DNA of 64,000 nt from Lithobates sylvaticus. Taxonomy: Eukaryota; Chordata; Amphibia; Anura; Ranidae. A model generated the notes under the pieces. That model searched no databases and was not told the DNA's origin. It was given only the letters and a program-made list of their open reading frames with translations. The position numbers and the translations under genes were made by a program. The stretch is from positions 294,663,168 through 294,727,167 of the forward strand of contig CM053029.1 in the NCBI GenBank assembly GCA_028564925.1. The letters are read 5' to 3'. Shown in pieces: positions 48,649 through 60,344 of the stretch. Each line of letters opens with the position of its first letter. Positions within the stretch are counted from its first letter, which is position 1.

Positions 48649-51600
48649 GCCCAACCCCGAACATGTGACTTCAGCACCTTAAGTACCCTTCCCCAGACTA
48701 CACAGCGAGGCCTGATGCACCCACTGATTGGCTCCGGGGAAGATTGATACCTAAGACGTCCAACCAGGCCTGGTTCTAGGCCTGTCATGGGTACCTCCCT
48801 GCACCCATGACCAGGCAGAACCCTAGTACAGCCCAGCCAAACTGATGCCAAAGTAAACCTGTACAATTAACCCTCAGAACCCCATTACTGTTCTGAGGGA
48901 AAAAAATTAATTTCCACTTATAGCGCACACTTGTCCAAGTGTGACCGCTACACACTCCCCCTGGTCATTTAGACAATGTCCTCATCGTCTAGGCTACAAC
49001 CAGGAAAAAATCCTAACATATTTTACAAAAAAACACGCAGTGCCTGAGTTTTAAGTGGGTGTTGGGATAGGGAAAGGAAGGAAAACACAGTTAAATGTTT
49101 GAAATTTTCACAACAACACTTTTTTTTTTGTACACATACCACCCAGACTAACTGACTACCCCACCCAATCTCCGGTGAGCTTGACAGTCGATCTCGGTGC
49201 ATCCTAAAAAAAAAACAACAGACAAATACAATACTATACACTGTACACTATTCCTGTAAAGAGCGAAATTTCATCCCATTCTCAATGAAATTTCCTTTTA
49301 CAAAGACATATCATTTTTTTAAATCTCTAAAATCCCTAACCAATATCTAACATGGAAAAGAAAGTTCTCACTACTCCTGTCCCTTTTCTGCTGACCCATG
49401 CCACCTAGTGGTCAGAGCCGCTGTAACTACAAGTTCTCATGAAACCAAGTACTGTGGTCTGGTATGGTAGATCTTGACGCTTAGTCCTCTCTTCAGCAAC
49501 TACCTGTCTGTCTAACCCCCACAGTTCTGTAATTTCTGCAAAAAATCACAAAAAGATGAAGACCCGAAGAAGTTCTTCTTGCAAGATTCAAAGGCTTGAC
49601 TCAGGAACGGTTCACCAATAGAAACGGGGGTCGGGCAAAACCAATTCTTTACCCGTTTGAACATCATAAGTGGTGATGTAGTACACAGCACTGTCTTTAT
49701 CCGGTCTGCAGATCACAACCTTGTAACAATAGATGTGCCGACCATAACTCCAATGCAACAGACATCCTTGAAATCGATCAAACATTTCACGGGAAAATGC
49801 TTTCTTTCGCAGTGGCTTTGGGACCTTAAGGTAGTCTCAGACATCTTCCGCATACCACTTTTCCCTGATTCTCCTCTACAATGTCCATGACCTCCCTATG
49901 CACATAAGGGAAATCAAGTCCATATTCTGTTGCCACCCGCTTATGCAACAGTCTCTGAGACCTGGCTAGTCTCTGTAAATTACGGGTGACTCCGTCCCCA
50001 GGGGGTATACAAGAGTTTGGGGATCTCTTCACCAAGCCTGTGGCACTACTCGAGATCACTGGCAGATTTTCAAGCTTGGGCATCAGGGTGTTTCAGGGCC
50101 AGGGGGTCTCTACTTGTGGTATTTCGTCCCCCTCAGTAAGGGCTAACCAGCCCGCAACATCACCACAAGCAGCGGCCACATCATCCCCACACGACCACAA
50201 CAACTCATCAGACATTGCATTAAACAATTACTCAGCCTCTTCGGCCTCCGGCGAGGAGCAAAAAGATTCTAAGTCAGAGTCCCGTGATACAAATCTTTTT
50301 ACGTTTTTTTGTTTTTTTTCCAGAAAATTTTTATTGTGATTAAGAACAGAAACAGAAGCACAAAGAATCATAATAACTGTAAGCGCGAACGCAGCCACTA
50401 TGAATAGCAGAAAAAACATTGGCATACAGCAGTTGAATAAGTAAACATGGGGTAGCATCGAAGGGCTACAACAGAGTAATATATCACTGTAGAGGTTGGC
50501 AAAAAGAGAAATAAACAAGAAGATAATTATCAGTGACAATGTACAAGTAAACAAGGGCATTGCAGTTATAGAAATTCGACATGTATTTTCGTCAGGTGTA
50601 AGCATGAAAATCTCAACATCCAATCCTGAACAGTAAATGGTACCATAAATGTTGTGATGTGATACAATTTGAATTGAGACCAGGTTATCAGCCTAATAAT
50701 AGGAGAATTAGGATGATAGCAAAGAAATGTCGTATCGTTAAAGAGCAATATGGAGGAGGGGGGAAAAGTGAAAGACAGCGTGGGGGAGGGAGGAAAAAAA
50801 CAAAAAGAAAAAGGGGGGGAGGAGGGTGGAGGGACGTTGCCTGTAGGCTGCCACAGCTCACAGTATGAACCGTTGGTATTCAGCTGTTGAAATGAAATGG
50901 TGCCAGCAGGCCCAAGTGTTGGTGAATTTGGCAGGTGTGTCCTTAGCCTGGTGGATCAAGTTTTCCATTTCAGCAGTTCTGGCGATACGTCGGAACCAGT
51001 CTGCAATTGAGGGTGGCTCTGGGGAGCGTCATTTGGTTGGGATACACATCTTTGCTGCATTCACCATATGCATGGCGAGGGAGCGAAAGTAAGCCTTCCT
51101 TCAGATTGAGGGGAGATTGAGTAAGAATTGTGATGGCGTGAATGCCAAATCATGAGTGGTTACATGTTTGATGAGTCTATGGACCTCTGACCAAAATGGT
51201 TGGAGTTTGGGGCATGTCCACCAAATGTGAATGAACGATCCGACATCTGTGTTATATCTCCAGCATTGTGGTGGGGAATTTGGAAACATACAATGTAGCT
51301 TGAGAGGGGTCCTGTACCATCTGGAGGTTAATTTGTATGCGTTTTCCTGAGTGTAAGTATTAACGGAACCTTTGTGTACAAAAGTATAAATGGAATCCCA
51401 ATCAGCTTGTGTGAGTTTCGTAGGGATATCCCGTTCCCATTTCGTTTTGGCCCAATCATTAGTGTGATCGTGGTCAGAGAATAAGAGTGCATATGTAAAA
51501 GAAATGAGGTGTCGTTGAGGTTCTGTCTGCAGACACATTGATTCGAAGGGGGTAAGTGGTCCTTTTTACGGTTTTAGTACTCACAGTTCCCCCGGTGCTC

Positions 51601-53318
51601 TCTCCCATAGACTGCGGTGGCCTTTCCAGGGCAATGGCCTTTGCCCGACGAGCTGTCACTGGAGAGAGCTGTGTACCCTTCTTGCGACTAATCGAAGGCT
51701 GCAGGGGCTCCACTTCTTCGAAGGCAGGCATGGTGGTGAAATCCATGAGGATGGACGAGGCTGTGTCCATCACCTCAGGGGTTGACTTCCGAGCCCGTGC
51801 AGTAGCAATGTGCTTGTTGGGGGCACTGGCAACCGTGGATGAAACCCGAATTTCGTGCCCTTTAGCCGGAACATAAGCAATGTGCTCCTCAGTAGCCACA
51901 CCCGTGACCCAATCCATGTGTAAAGCCTGAGGCAGTTCGGTGGGCTGCTCCACTTGAAGGTGTACTCGCCACACCCTCGGCACATGGAGAATGGCCGGGG
52001 GTTTGCGACCAACTTGTCACACCTCCCACACAACACTCTGAGGGCCTCCACGTCTCCGACGGTGCACAACAAGAACCGCCCCTGCGGCAGCAGACGAATG
52101 CCTGTCTCTGTGATCACGGTGCCGGGCATCTGTATGCTTGCTGGACCCCTTGCTGTGGGCATCCTGGGTCCAGATGCAGGCTGCATGCTCGGGATATGAT
52201 GCATTTCGCTGAGAAGGTATTGGTATCTTTTTCTCCAACTCCAAGAACTCAACCAAGCTTCTTCTTCTGCAACACACTCTCACACGGTGCCTTGTGTGGG
52301 GAAAGATCAGGGGTTCCCAGGGTTAGTACCCAACAACTTTGGATGCTGACACATAAAAAGTCCTTTTGAAGGTTTTTATTCTGCAGTGGTAACAACCAAC
52401 ATAACACAGTCTCAGATAGGACTAGAGGGCAAGGGTGAAGAAGCTAAGGCACTTTGAACTGCTGACATCCACTGAATGTCTCTAGTCAACCCAGAGAGTA
52501 GCAACTTGCAGCTGGGTACTTCAATGCCGGATAAACCTCTAGCCAGACAATGTGATCCGGAAACTTGCAAAAAGTCTCTGACACAGAATAAACTTGCAAC
52601 CGAAGGTGAATAGGAACCTTTCTCACAGTACCTGAAAACTTTCTCTGTCTCCTTGGCAGTACTGTGGAAGTGTGGATTCTTTAGTGTCCATACAACTCAG
52701 CTTCCAGGCTCTTACTAAGATGCCAGCTTGTTGGCCCTCCTCCGAAGAGTCCTCCCCCGGTCACTTGTACGAGTTGCCGTGTCCCTTCAATACTGAGAGC
52801 ACAGCGGGACGCCTTGAATCCTCCTTCAGTTACTGGGCCTCGGGCTAACCGTCTCCCAGACTCGGGAACAGACAGATCCCCACCCCAGACCATGTGGGTC
52901 TATGGGGCTAGTCAAACTGACCATGTTTGCGGGACGGCAAGCGCACCTAGGCCCGGGACCCCTCGCGGGGCTACCCCGGTCCAGAACCAGAAAGCAGGAC
53001 TGCGGCCGAACCCCGAACACGTGACTTCAGCACCTTAAGTACACTTCCCCAGACTACACAGCAAGGCCAGATGCACCCTCTGATTGGCTCCAGGGAAGAT
53101 TGATACCTAAGACATCCAACCAGGCCTCTGCCTCTGACAGGTTCTAGGCCTGTCATGGGTACCTCACTGTACCCATGACCAGGCAGAACCCTAGTACAGC
53201 CCAGCCAAACTGATGCCAAAGTAAACCTGTACAATTAACCCTCAGAACCCCATTACTGTTTTGAGGGGAAAAAAAAATTCCATTAATAGCACACACTTGT
53301 CCAAGTGTGACTGCTACA
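48611..53318 (-). mobile_element. Unclassified LTR-type element bounded by direct repeats
   Basis: Fossil. Direct repeats of about 340-350 bp (48611-48952 and 52967-53318) enclose about 4 kb. Read on the minus strand they begin TGTAGC. Minus frames include one with a CxxC-x12-CxxC cluster (51770-52252) and one near 49826-50083. Neither matches a family I can name. An L1-type 3' end (50304-51561) is inserted. An AATAAA on the minus strand lies near 52375. The element is broken; classification as LTR-type rests on the end repeats only. Confidence 0.5.
50304..51561 (-). mobile_element. 5'-truncated L1/Tx1-type LINE insertion
   Basis: A minus-strand LINE 3' end. The frame at 51538-51101 contains DWAKTKWERDI, YKLTSRWYRTPLKLHCMFP, CWRYNTDVGSFIHIWWTCP and FWSEVHRLIKH, the conserved C-terminus of L1/Tx1 ORF2. 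After a 3' UTR it ends in an A-rich tail (T-runs at about 50304-50320). CTTTTTACG occurs on both sides (50295-50303 and 51562-51570), a 9-bp target duplication from target-primed reverse transcription. Confidence 0.88.
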
Positions 53319-53704
53319 AATATAATGATAAAAAATTTACAAAAAAATACAAAATATTCACACAAAAAATAAAAAATAAAATAAAGTATAATTAATAAAA
53401 TCCAAAAAATTATAATATATATAGACCTTGTAATTTTAACAGTGATGTATCCAGATCCTGGAAGACCAGGGGTTTTTCATCCAATAGTAGGAAAGACAAA
53501 AGAATCTGTTCAGGAGCATACACAGCGAAATGCCTCCATCCCTAATTGTAGCAAACACGAGAGAAACATGGTCGTGGGACTTTAAATGGGGCAATCACCA
53601 AATATCATAAAATGAAGAAATATAATAATTTATTATACATACAATAAATTCATGATCAACACAAGCATCCACATCCAGATGTCTGGCATAGATAAAAAGA
53701 TTAA

Positions 53705-54140
53705 AGAGGAAGTAAACCCTGATGGGTTTTACTTCCTCTTTTGCTCCCTGCAAATTAAAAACATAATGAGCTAGTATGCATTGCATACTAGCCCATTATG
53801 TGACACTTACTTGCAAACTAAGCCCGCGCTGTCCCCTGTGCAGGCCGCGTCCATCTTCGCCCATCTTCCTTCCGGGGACGCAGACTTCGGCTCTGTGACT
53901 GGCCGGAGCCGCATGATGTCACTCCCATGTATGTGCGCAGGACCCGACAGACACAACACACGCTGGGGAAGAAATGGCACAGAGGTCCGTTTCTGCACAG
54001 CGCGTGCGCGGATGATGACATTGGCGCGCTGCAAGTGAAATATCTCCTAAACCTTTAGTAGATATTTCCACAACCTATAGGTAAGCCTTATTCTTGGCTT
54101 ACCTATAGGTAAAAGTCACGCAAAAGGGTTTACAACCACT
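53705..54140. mobile_element. TTAA MITE (T2/Kolobok-like ends)
   Basis: TTAA flanks at 53701-53704 and 54141-54144. The left end AGAGGAAGTAAACCCT matches the complement of the right end (AGTGGTTGTAAACCCT) with three differences. TTAAAG-type ends resemble the T2 MITEs of Xenopus. Internal hairpins: 53761-53800 (ATAATGAGCTAGTATGC arm) and about 54074-54112 (CCTATAGGTAAGCC arm). Confidence 0.88.
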
Positions 54141-54248
54141 TTAACATCAAAAACAAAACATATACATAATAGTACAATTCATAATATATTGTAATTCCAT
54201 AAAAAGGTGCATAGTAGATCTCTACATGGTATATCTTGGCAACTATGG

Positions 54249-54291
54249 AGCCCGACGCATTTCATGGATGCCTGTCCAATCATCAGGGGCT
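54249..54291 (-). ncRNA. Hammerhead ribozyme, type I, minimal stem III
   Basis: Minus strand, in order: stem I strand AGCCC (54291-54287), box CUGAUGA (54286-54280), stem II UGGA paired with UCCA around a 6-base loop, box GAAA (54263-54260), a stem III of only A-U plus U-G with loop GC, then GUC as the cleavage site and stem I strand GGGCU (54253-54249). All invariant core positions fit the consensus. Minimal-stem-III type I hammerheads are established in Penelope-like elements and newt satellite, where dimer forms can cleave. Activity here is inferred, not shown. Confidence 0.72.
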
Positions 54292-54560
54292 TGACACAAC
54301 AGACCATCTGAAAAATGTGGACCTTGTGTTAATATTGAGGGGGAAAAAAAGGGTGTTTCTTTAAAATTATTGATAAATAACAAAATACCCATGTTACTTA
54401 CATATATGTTGGCACCATAAATGGCCAACCATATGGAAAGGGGTGAGCGTCAGAACAACTATCTCGCCAGAGGCTGAGTCGAGGATAGACCACCCAGTCC
54501 AAAGGGAAAATCCAGCCAGAGGAAAACCAGGACCTCACCTGCAAAACCTTGGAGTTTTCC

Positions 54561-55970
54561 CTCCACATTCAAGCAGCGCTTCTTTTGCCCCAATGTAAGT
54601 GTGGATATGTGATTTCATTAAATGTCTACTATGCTTTTACTAATTCCTGCAGTTTGGCTGCCAACTTTATTCAACTTGAAAGACATTTACCTGTGAAAGA
54701 AAAAGAGGGGTCAGTCCTGTAGCGTGCCTTCATACTGAGCACTGCACTTTGGCCACAGCTGTGGCGAAAATTTTTGAGAATGACACAAATATTATTTTTC
54801 ACAAAGCCTGCTGCTTCAGTATTTTTAGATCTTTTTGTCAGATGTTACTATGGTATACTGAAGTATAATTACAAGCATAAGTGTCAAAGGCTTTTATTGA
54901 CAATTACATTACGTTTATGCAAAGAGTCAATATTTTCAGCATTGACCCTTCTTTTTCAAGACCTCTGCAGTTCGCCCTGGCATGGAGTAGTTTCTTACTA
55001 GGCTGAATAGGCTATCCCTATTTGTGCTCAGCAGCTCCCCAGAGTGAACCACATAGCTCCATGTTTTTTTTCCCTGGTAATTTAAGGTTAAAGATCTCAA
55101 TGTATGGCATGCTGACACGGAATTTACAAACTTATACTTGGTCTACTTCTACCTATTCATGTAGGCCCCATGTTCAGAAGTGCTATGCTTTTCTCTGTCA
55201 CCACCAGTGTTACCACCAGTGTACCACACCAGTCAAAAAAGTGTTTTTATTGCCAGCTGTGACAAAGTATCAGTGGGTTGAGGGGCCTCTTTACACAGGC
55301 ACTGTCAATTAGCCATGGAGGGGAAGGTGGTAGGTCCTCTTTAAAAACAAGAGCTTGTCTCCTAAAAGGCAGCAGAGAGTTTCTTGAACAACAAAATTAA
55401 AGATGACCCAGATTAAGTATGGGCATCAAAGTGAACATTAAAAAAAAAACACAAAAACTGTATATTGACTTTTCATCCACTGCTCCTAGCTGCTGTTACT
55501 ACTACTAAAATCCCATTTAGGGTGCTGAGATACTTATCTATCAGCTGATGCAAGCTCCTTTCAGGTACCACCAGCCACTTTTATTCACTCCCACTTCTAT
55601 AGCATAACTCTGCATAAAGCACAAGCACCAGTTAGCTACTTTTACCAAGATAGCAAATCAGTGCCTTTGCTTCACACAGATTTATGGCAAAGGAGCCACA
55701 GCAAATGGAAATCAAGACAGGGATTCATAAAACCAGGAGTGAATCCCCTCAGGTTGACAGGTAAGTATTTTAGCTGTTTTTTTGTAACAATAGAAATGAC
55801 TTATAGTTGCAGACCTAAAATATTTCGCTTTGTAACTCTACAGAAACATTAAAATTGCACTTACAATAAGATAAGGCTTGTATAATACAAGCATGAAGAC
55901 ATACAAGGTCACTGGAAGGCTCCTGCTCTCCACCGACTGGAAGTTATAAAACCAGAAGTGACATAAGAAG
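54561..55970. other. Gene-free stretch
   Basis: No domain in any frame and no clear repeat ends. Nothing recognised. Confidence 0.4.
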
Positions 55971-56012
55971 CTCTGCTGAACACGTTTCATCGGTATGACA
56001 TCATCCGAGACC
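55971..56012 (-). ncRNA. Degenerate hammerhead-like motif
   Basis: Minus strand: CGGAUGA (one change from CUGAUGA), a 10-12-base spacer with poor stem II, then GAAAC-GU-GUU. This fits GAAA, a two-pair stem III and a GUH site. Stem I pairing (GUCUC with GCAGAGC) is partial. Likely a decayed relative, not active. Confidence 0.35.
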
Positions 56013-59000
56013 TTCCTATTAATATAAGAGGTCATGGATACGCGGTGAGGTTAAGGAGGGGAGCGCAAGTGGTCACATTATTGTGGAGGAATACACTTTC
56101 ATTACTTGAGTAGTGACACTTTTTACAGTTGACTATTTGCTGCACTAAGGCTTTTTATTAATAATATTGCATGCTTGGATTGTTTTATGGATTGAATATC
56201 CACACAAGAAGAGTTTCTAAAAGTGTAACTTTACTCTCCCAATCAACATTGTCTATTTTGAAAACTTATGCAGCTAGCATTAGTAAATACATAGGTAAGG
56301 ATATATTTACTTGTTTTAAACAGTTTTTGTTTTAGATTTCTTTCTGGATTCCATGCCTAGGCAAATTATGTCACACATCCCAGGAGTTTTCAGGAGAGGA
56401 GTGGATTTCTCAGCTAAGCACACCCTCCTGCCTGGATGCCTAAACTAAGGGTAGATGGATTTCATGAAGTAAATGCTACATTAATTATTTGCCCTTACTC
56501 AAGATGGCCATGGCCAGAAATGCTAGCGAGTGTTTTTCTAAGTGATTCAGCAAAATAAAGCATGGAAACTTGGATGGATGGATGAGTTTGCTGTGAATAT
56601 TAAAAAAAAATTAAATATCTCTTTTGGTTTGTGATGCTCCGATACAATGTTGTCCTGCTTTAATGTGTATTATTATGAGTGAGGTCTATTGCAGTGTGGA
56701 AGTAGCCTTACTGTATTTATTGAAACATGTTTCCATTTCATATGTAGTACATTGTTTAGAATAATGAAAAATGTTAATGCAAAATAAAAATGGATTTGAA
56801 TCAATTAAAATTATTGGTTACGCTTTTTACATGCTTCAAACATCAACAAAAGGTCTGAATGTAACAAATGAATAAGAATAAATTGAATTGTTTCAATATA
56901 ATTTATTTCGGATTAAAATCCGTTACCATTGTGATTTGGATACATACGAATCTGAATAACAAAAATGTTGTTAGAATTTCGTTTCCTAACGAAACGATAC
57001 ACACGTCTACTTAAATCCACTTTCTACTTTTCATAGCCACTCCTTATTTTCAAATGCTAAATGGGAAGGACTTCTTAGCATAGTCCCATGATCAGCCATG
57101 GTGTTCCAGTGGCTGCAGTAAGACACTGTTACTATGGAGTTGTGAGCAGCCAAATTAAGTCCGGCCCAGCACCTAGGGGACACTGAGGAATAGGATATAG
57201 GTTGCTGTGTCTTCTGGGAGTGATAAAAGCCTGCTGGGATAAACTAGGGCTGATGGGAGATGTAGTCTCCACACTGTGACACAACCCTGTGGGAAGGAGA
57301 GCAGGCAGAACAAGGAGGAGGAGAAAGAACTGAGAGCCCAGGTAAGGAAAAAGACACGTGGAGAGACAGGGGTTGCAGGCACAGACTGAGGCAAGAAGCA
57401 CAAGAGGCTCTCTGGTGGGCTGCTACTGGAGAGAAAGGTCACGTAACACAGCCATAGGACTACAGGCTGCACACCTACCTGGATAAACTGAGCTGCTACA
57501 GGGAGACCCTCTTTCCAACCTATTTACTGTTGTGTTGCTACAGGACCAAGAGAGAGGAAACAGTAAGCACTGGGACCTGTGTTACCTGATTCTGCTGTGT
57601 GATCCCTGTTGTGAGGACTGAGAAGTTCCTGTGTGCAGAAAGGCTGCTGTAAACCCTAAGTAAACTTACTGTGCTGTGCCCACCTGAGGCCGGTATCGCT
57701 GCACGGTGCCCACTAGAGACTGTGCCACTAAAGGTACTGTGTGGTGCTACTGCTTCAGACTGCAGGGAGAGGCTGTAGTTTCATCCGACATGAGCTGGAG
57801 GCGGAAACCTTGTGCATGCAGTGTGACCACTTGCTGGGCCTCAAGAAGATGCCTCAGAATCATTGCCACTTGTTTAATACTAACTTTGCTGTTGTTATTG
57901 CTGTTTAAAGCTACTGCCTGTGGAGAGTCAGCCTTGTACTTTTTACTTTTCTCCCATCAGAATATAAATACTCTTGTGTGAGATAGTTAACGCTCCAACA
58001 GGAGATCCAGGGACCCAGCGCCGGCTAACTGTACTTAGACTCACTGGCCAGTGGTTTAGATAGCATTTTCTTTAACTCCCAGTCAGACTACAGACTTGTA
58101 TATTGTCTCGCTTGTTACATTTATGTGCTGCTTTGGATGCTCTATTGTACTGTATTATTGTTGGCTATTCTGTAAAGCCCATTTAAAGCCACAGGTGTGT
58201 CGGGAAGTGTGGTGCTTCTATCTAGATTGGTGGGCACTCTAAATAAGTACCTGAGAAAACATTGGCCCCTTTGAGAGTGCAAAACATGTCATTACTTTAT
58301 TATTACCGCTTAAAGTAATAAACCATTAATTGTGTTTATTTCTAAAATCTAAGTTATAAATATATACCTAGCGTGAATAATTAGGTAAAGGGCAAATAAA
58401 CCCGCCTTCTGGAATCCCTGGCTTTATCTTTATATATGGACAGTATATTTTGTCTGAAGGAATTCCATGCATTCTTGCCTGTCATTGAAAATAAGCAGAA
58501 CAGAAATGGCCATGTCAATAAAAGAAGTTGCCATATTTTATTTATGAACAAAAGGTACATACAACATGGTTATTCATTTAGGGAAACTGAATTTGTGTGG
58601 ATACTTTGTCTTTACACAATACATGGTTTACATTATAAAACCTTTCAAAATGGTTAAAGAACATGCGACTCAAGGTCTTTTGGAGATCATAAGTTAATTT
58701 TTTTGCAGTTGTGTGTTACTGATGTAAAACATTTGCCTCAAAGATCATACTCAGAGCTGAAGGCCAATTACAACAAAAAAACTTTTTTCGTTTTAGATGG
58801 CATGGTGAAAGATTAGAACCTCTGAGCTTATATTGCTGTGTCTCTATTCTATTTCCCCTCACTTTCTGTTTGTTGGGGGTCTAATGGAACGGGAAGTTGG
58901 GAGAAGTCTCCCCAAAGGGAAAACAGACAGAATTTGAGGCACGACTCAAGTTCTAAATGTTAACTAGTTTTGTTTTATTGGAGGAAAATCTCTGGTTCTT

Positions 59001-59210
59001 ACCACTGAATCAATTGTGTGTATATTTCATTAGGTAAGTATCTGATGTGCATGGCTGACAGTTGTCACTAGTCACTGACACTTTTGTCACTTAATGATCT
59101 AAAAACATTTTTATGATAAAAATTATTATTATGTAAATTAACAGCATATAGGGTTAAAAAAAACACAAAAAAACTCATCCATCTTATTGAATTAACCCCA
59201 ATGCTCCATG
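56013..59210. other. Gene-free stretch with one degenerate repeat end
   Basis: About 56850-57012 resembles the AATTCG-rich repeat end (GGATTAAAATCCG, CGAATCTGAATAAC, ATACACACGTCTAC). 57125-58200 is richer in GC and leader-like, without a domain. I could not assign it. Frames here are short. Confidence 0.4.
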
Positions 59211-59220
59211 GTCACAGATT

Positions 59221-59575
59221 TCACCCCTGTGGCCTGCAACCTGTCAAAGTCTAAGACAGGTAAAAATATGTTGAGAGTTGATGCGTCACATCTAGATGCT
59301 GTACCTAGTGGTATTTTCAGGCCTCATTGCCTGCAGCCTGTCAAAATGACAGATATACTCTGTAGCTGGATGCTGGATGCTGTACTAAGTGGTACTCATG
59401 TTTAGGGCCTAGGTGTTTAGGGACATATGCCCTAAACGTAGAATACCTGTGTTCCAGGCATGGTCCTAAACTCAAATATCACTAGGGAAAGCATCTAGTT
59501 TTGGCACATCAGCCCTCAACGTATTTTTATCTGTCATAGACTTTGACAGGCTGCAGGCAGCAGGGCTGAACTCTA
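59221..59575. repeat. Imperfect fold-back element
   Basis: GGCCTGCAACCTGTCAAAG and ACAGGTAAAAATATGTTGAG on the left pair with CTCAACGTATTTTTATCTGT and CTTTGACAGGCTGCAGGC on the right. Pairing goes inward through CTAGATGC/GCATCTAG and AGTGGTATTT/AATATCACT. The centre lies near 59400 in a GCCTAGG-type block. A non-autonomous fold-back of about 350 bp. Confidence 0.75.
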
Positions 59576-60344
59576 CACCTGTGTCTCCCAGTCACATGAA
59601 AATAAAGGGAGATGACACACAGGGGCTCCCAGTGGACATGAGTATTCTTTCTGGGTTCTAACCCTACACCACAAAAACATGTTTTATTTCAATCTGGGTT
59701 CCCTGATGCAGATTTTCCATCATTTACTGTCAAGGTTCTAACCGTTCACTACTCTGAAACTAAGAAAAGAAAAGGTATTGGATGGAGTTACACTTTGATG
59801 CTCATGATCCAAGCCAAGATTTGTAAAGGCATGTGTACATATCTGAATGTCACCAATATGTGGTTGAATAACAAGAATTATTTAGAAAAAAAAAAATCAC
59901 AACAATAATAAAACATCTTAAAACAATAAAAAAAGCTCTTGATTAAAAACTTCAGTCTCAACTCCCAACACTTCTTATATGTCAGCACAAATGTGTGTGG
60001 TTTCCTTGCAACCTGGGATTTGAAAATACACCAAGTCACAATCTTGTATTCTGTATTACATAGGCAGCTTCAGGTTTTAAATCCATGTTGGAATGTCAAT
60101 GTGCTGTTGTCAGCTGACAGTTCTTAAGGCACAACATTCTGAGTAAACAGGTATAGTTGCCAACAGACCCGATATACTGTAATTCAAAGAAAAGATGTGA
60201 GGACTGACACCATTTTTGGCAGCTTGGACTGATGGTAGAATGGATGACCTGAGAAAAGTTTGTCCTGGAGTGCAGCCTTTTTTTCCAGTCATGTATGATA
60301 AACATAGAAATATCCTGTTTATTAAGTGGAAGGAATAGCATATA

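Larger units (their letters stand above)
53551..54560 (-). repeat. Hammerhead-bearing repeat, copy B, with MITE insertion
   Basis: Second copy of the repeat at 41615-42170. It is collinear except for the TTAA MITE at 53705-54140, where copy A shows the uninterrupted GATTAACAT. Its hammerhead motif (54249-54291) keeps the consensus core. Confidence 0.78.

Noticed and set aside
57125-58200. Possible LTR or host 5' leader
   Set aside because: GC-richer and leader-like, but no second copy, splice context or domain was seen.
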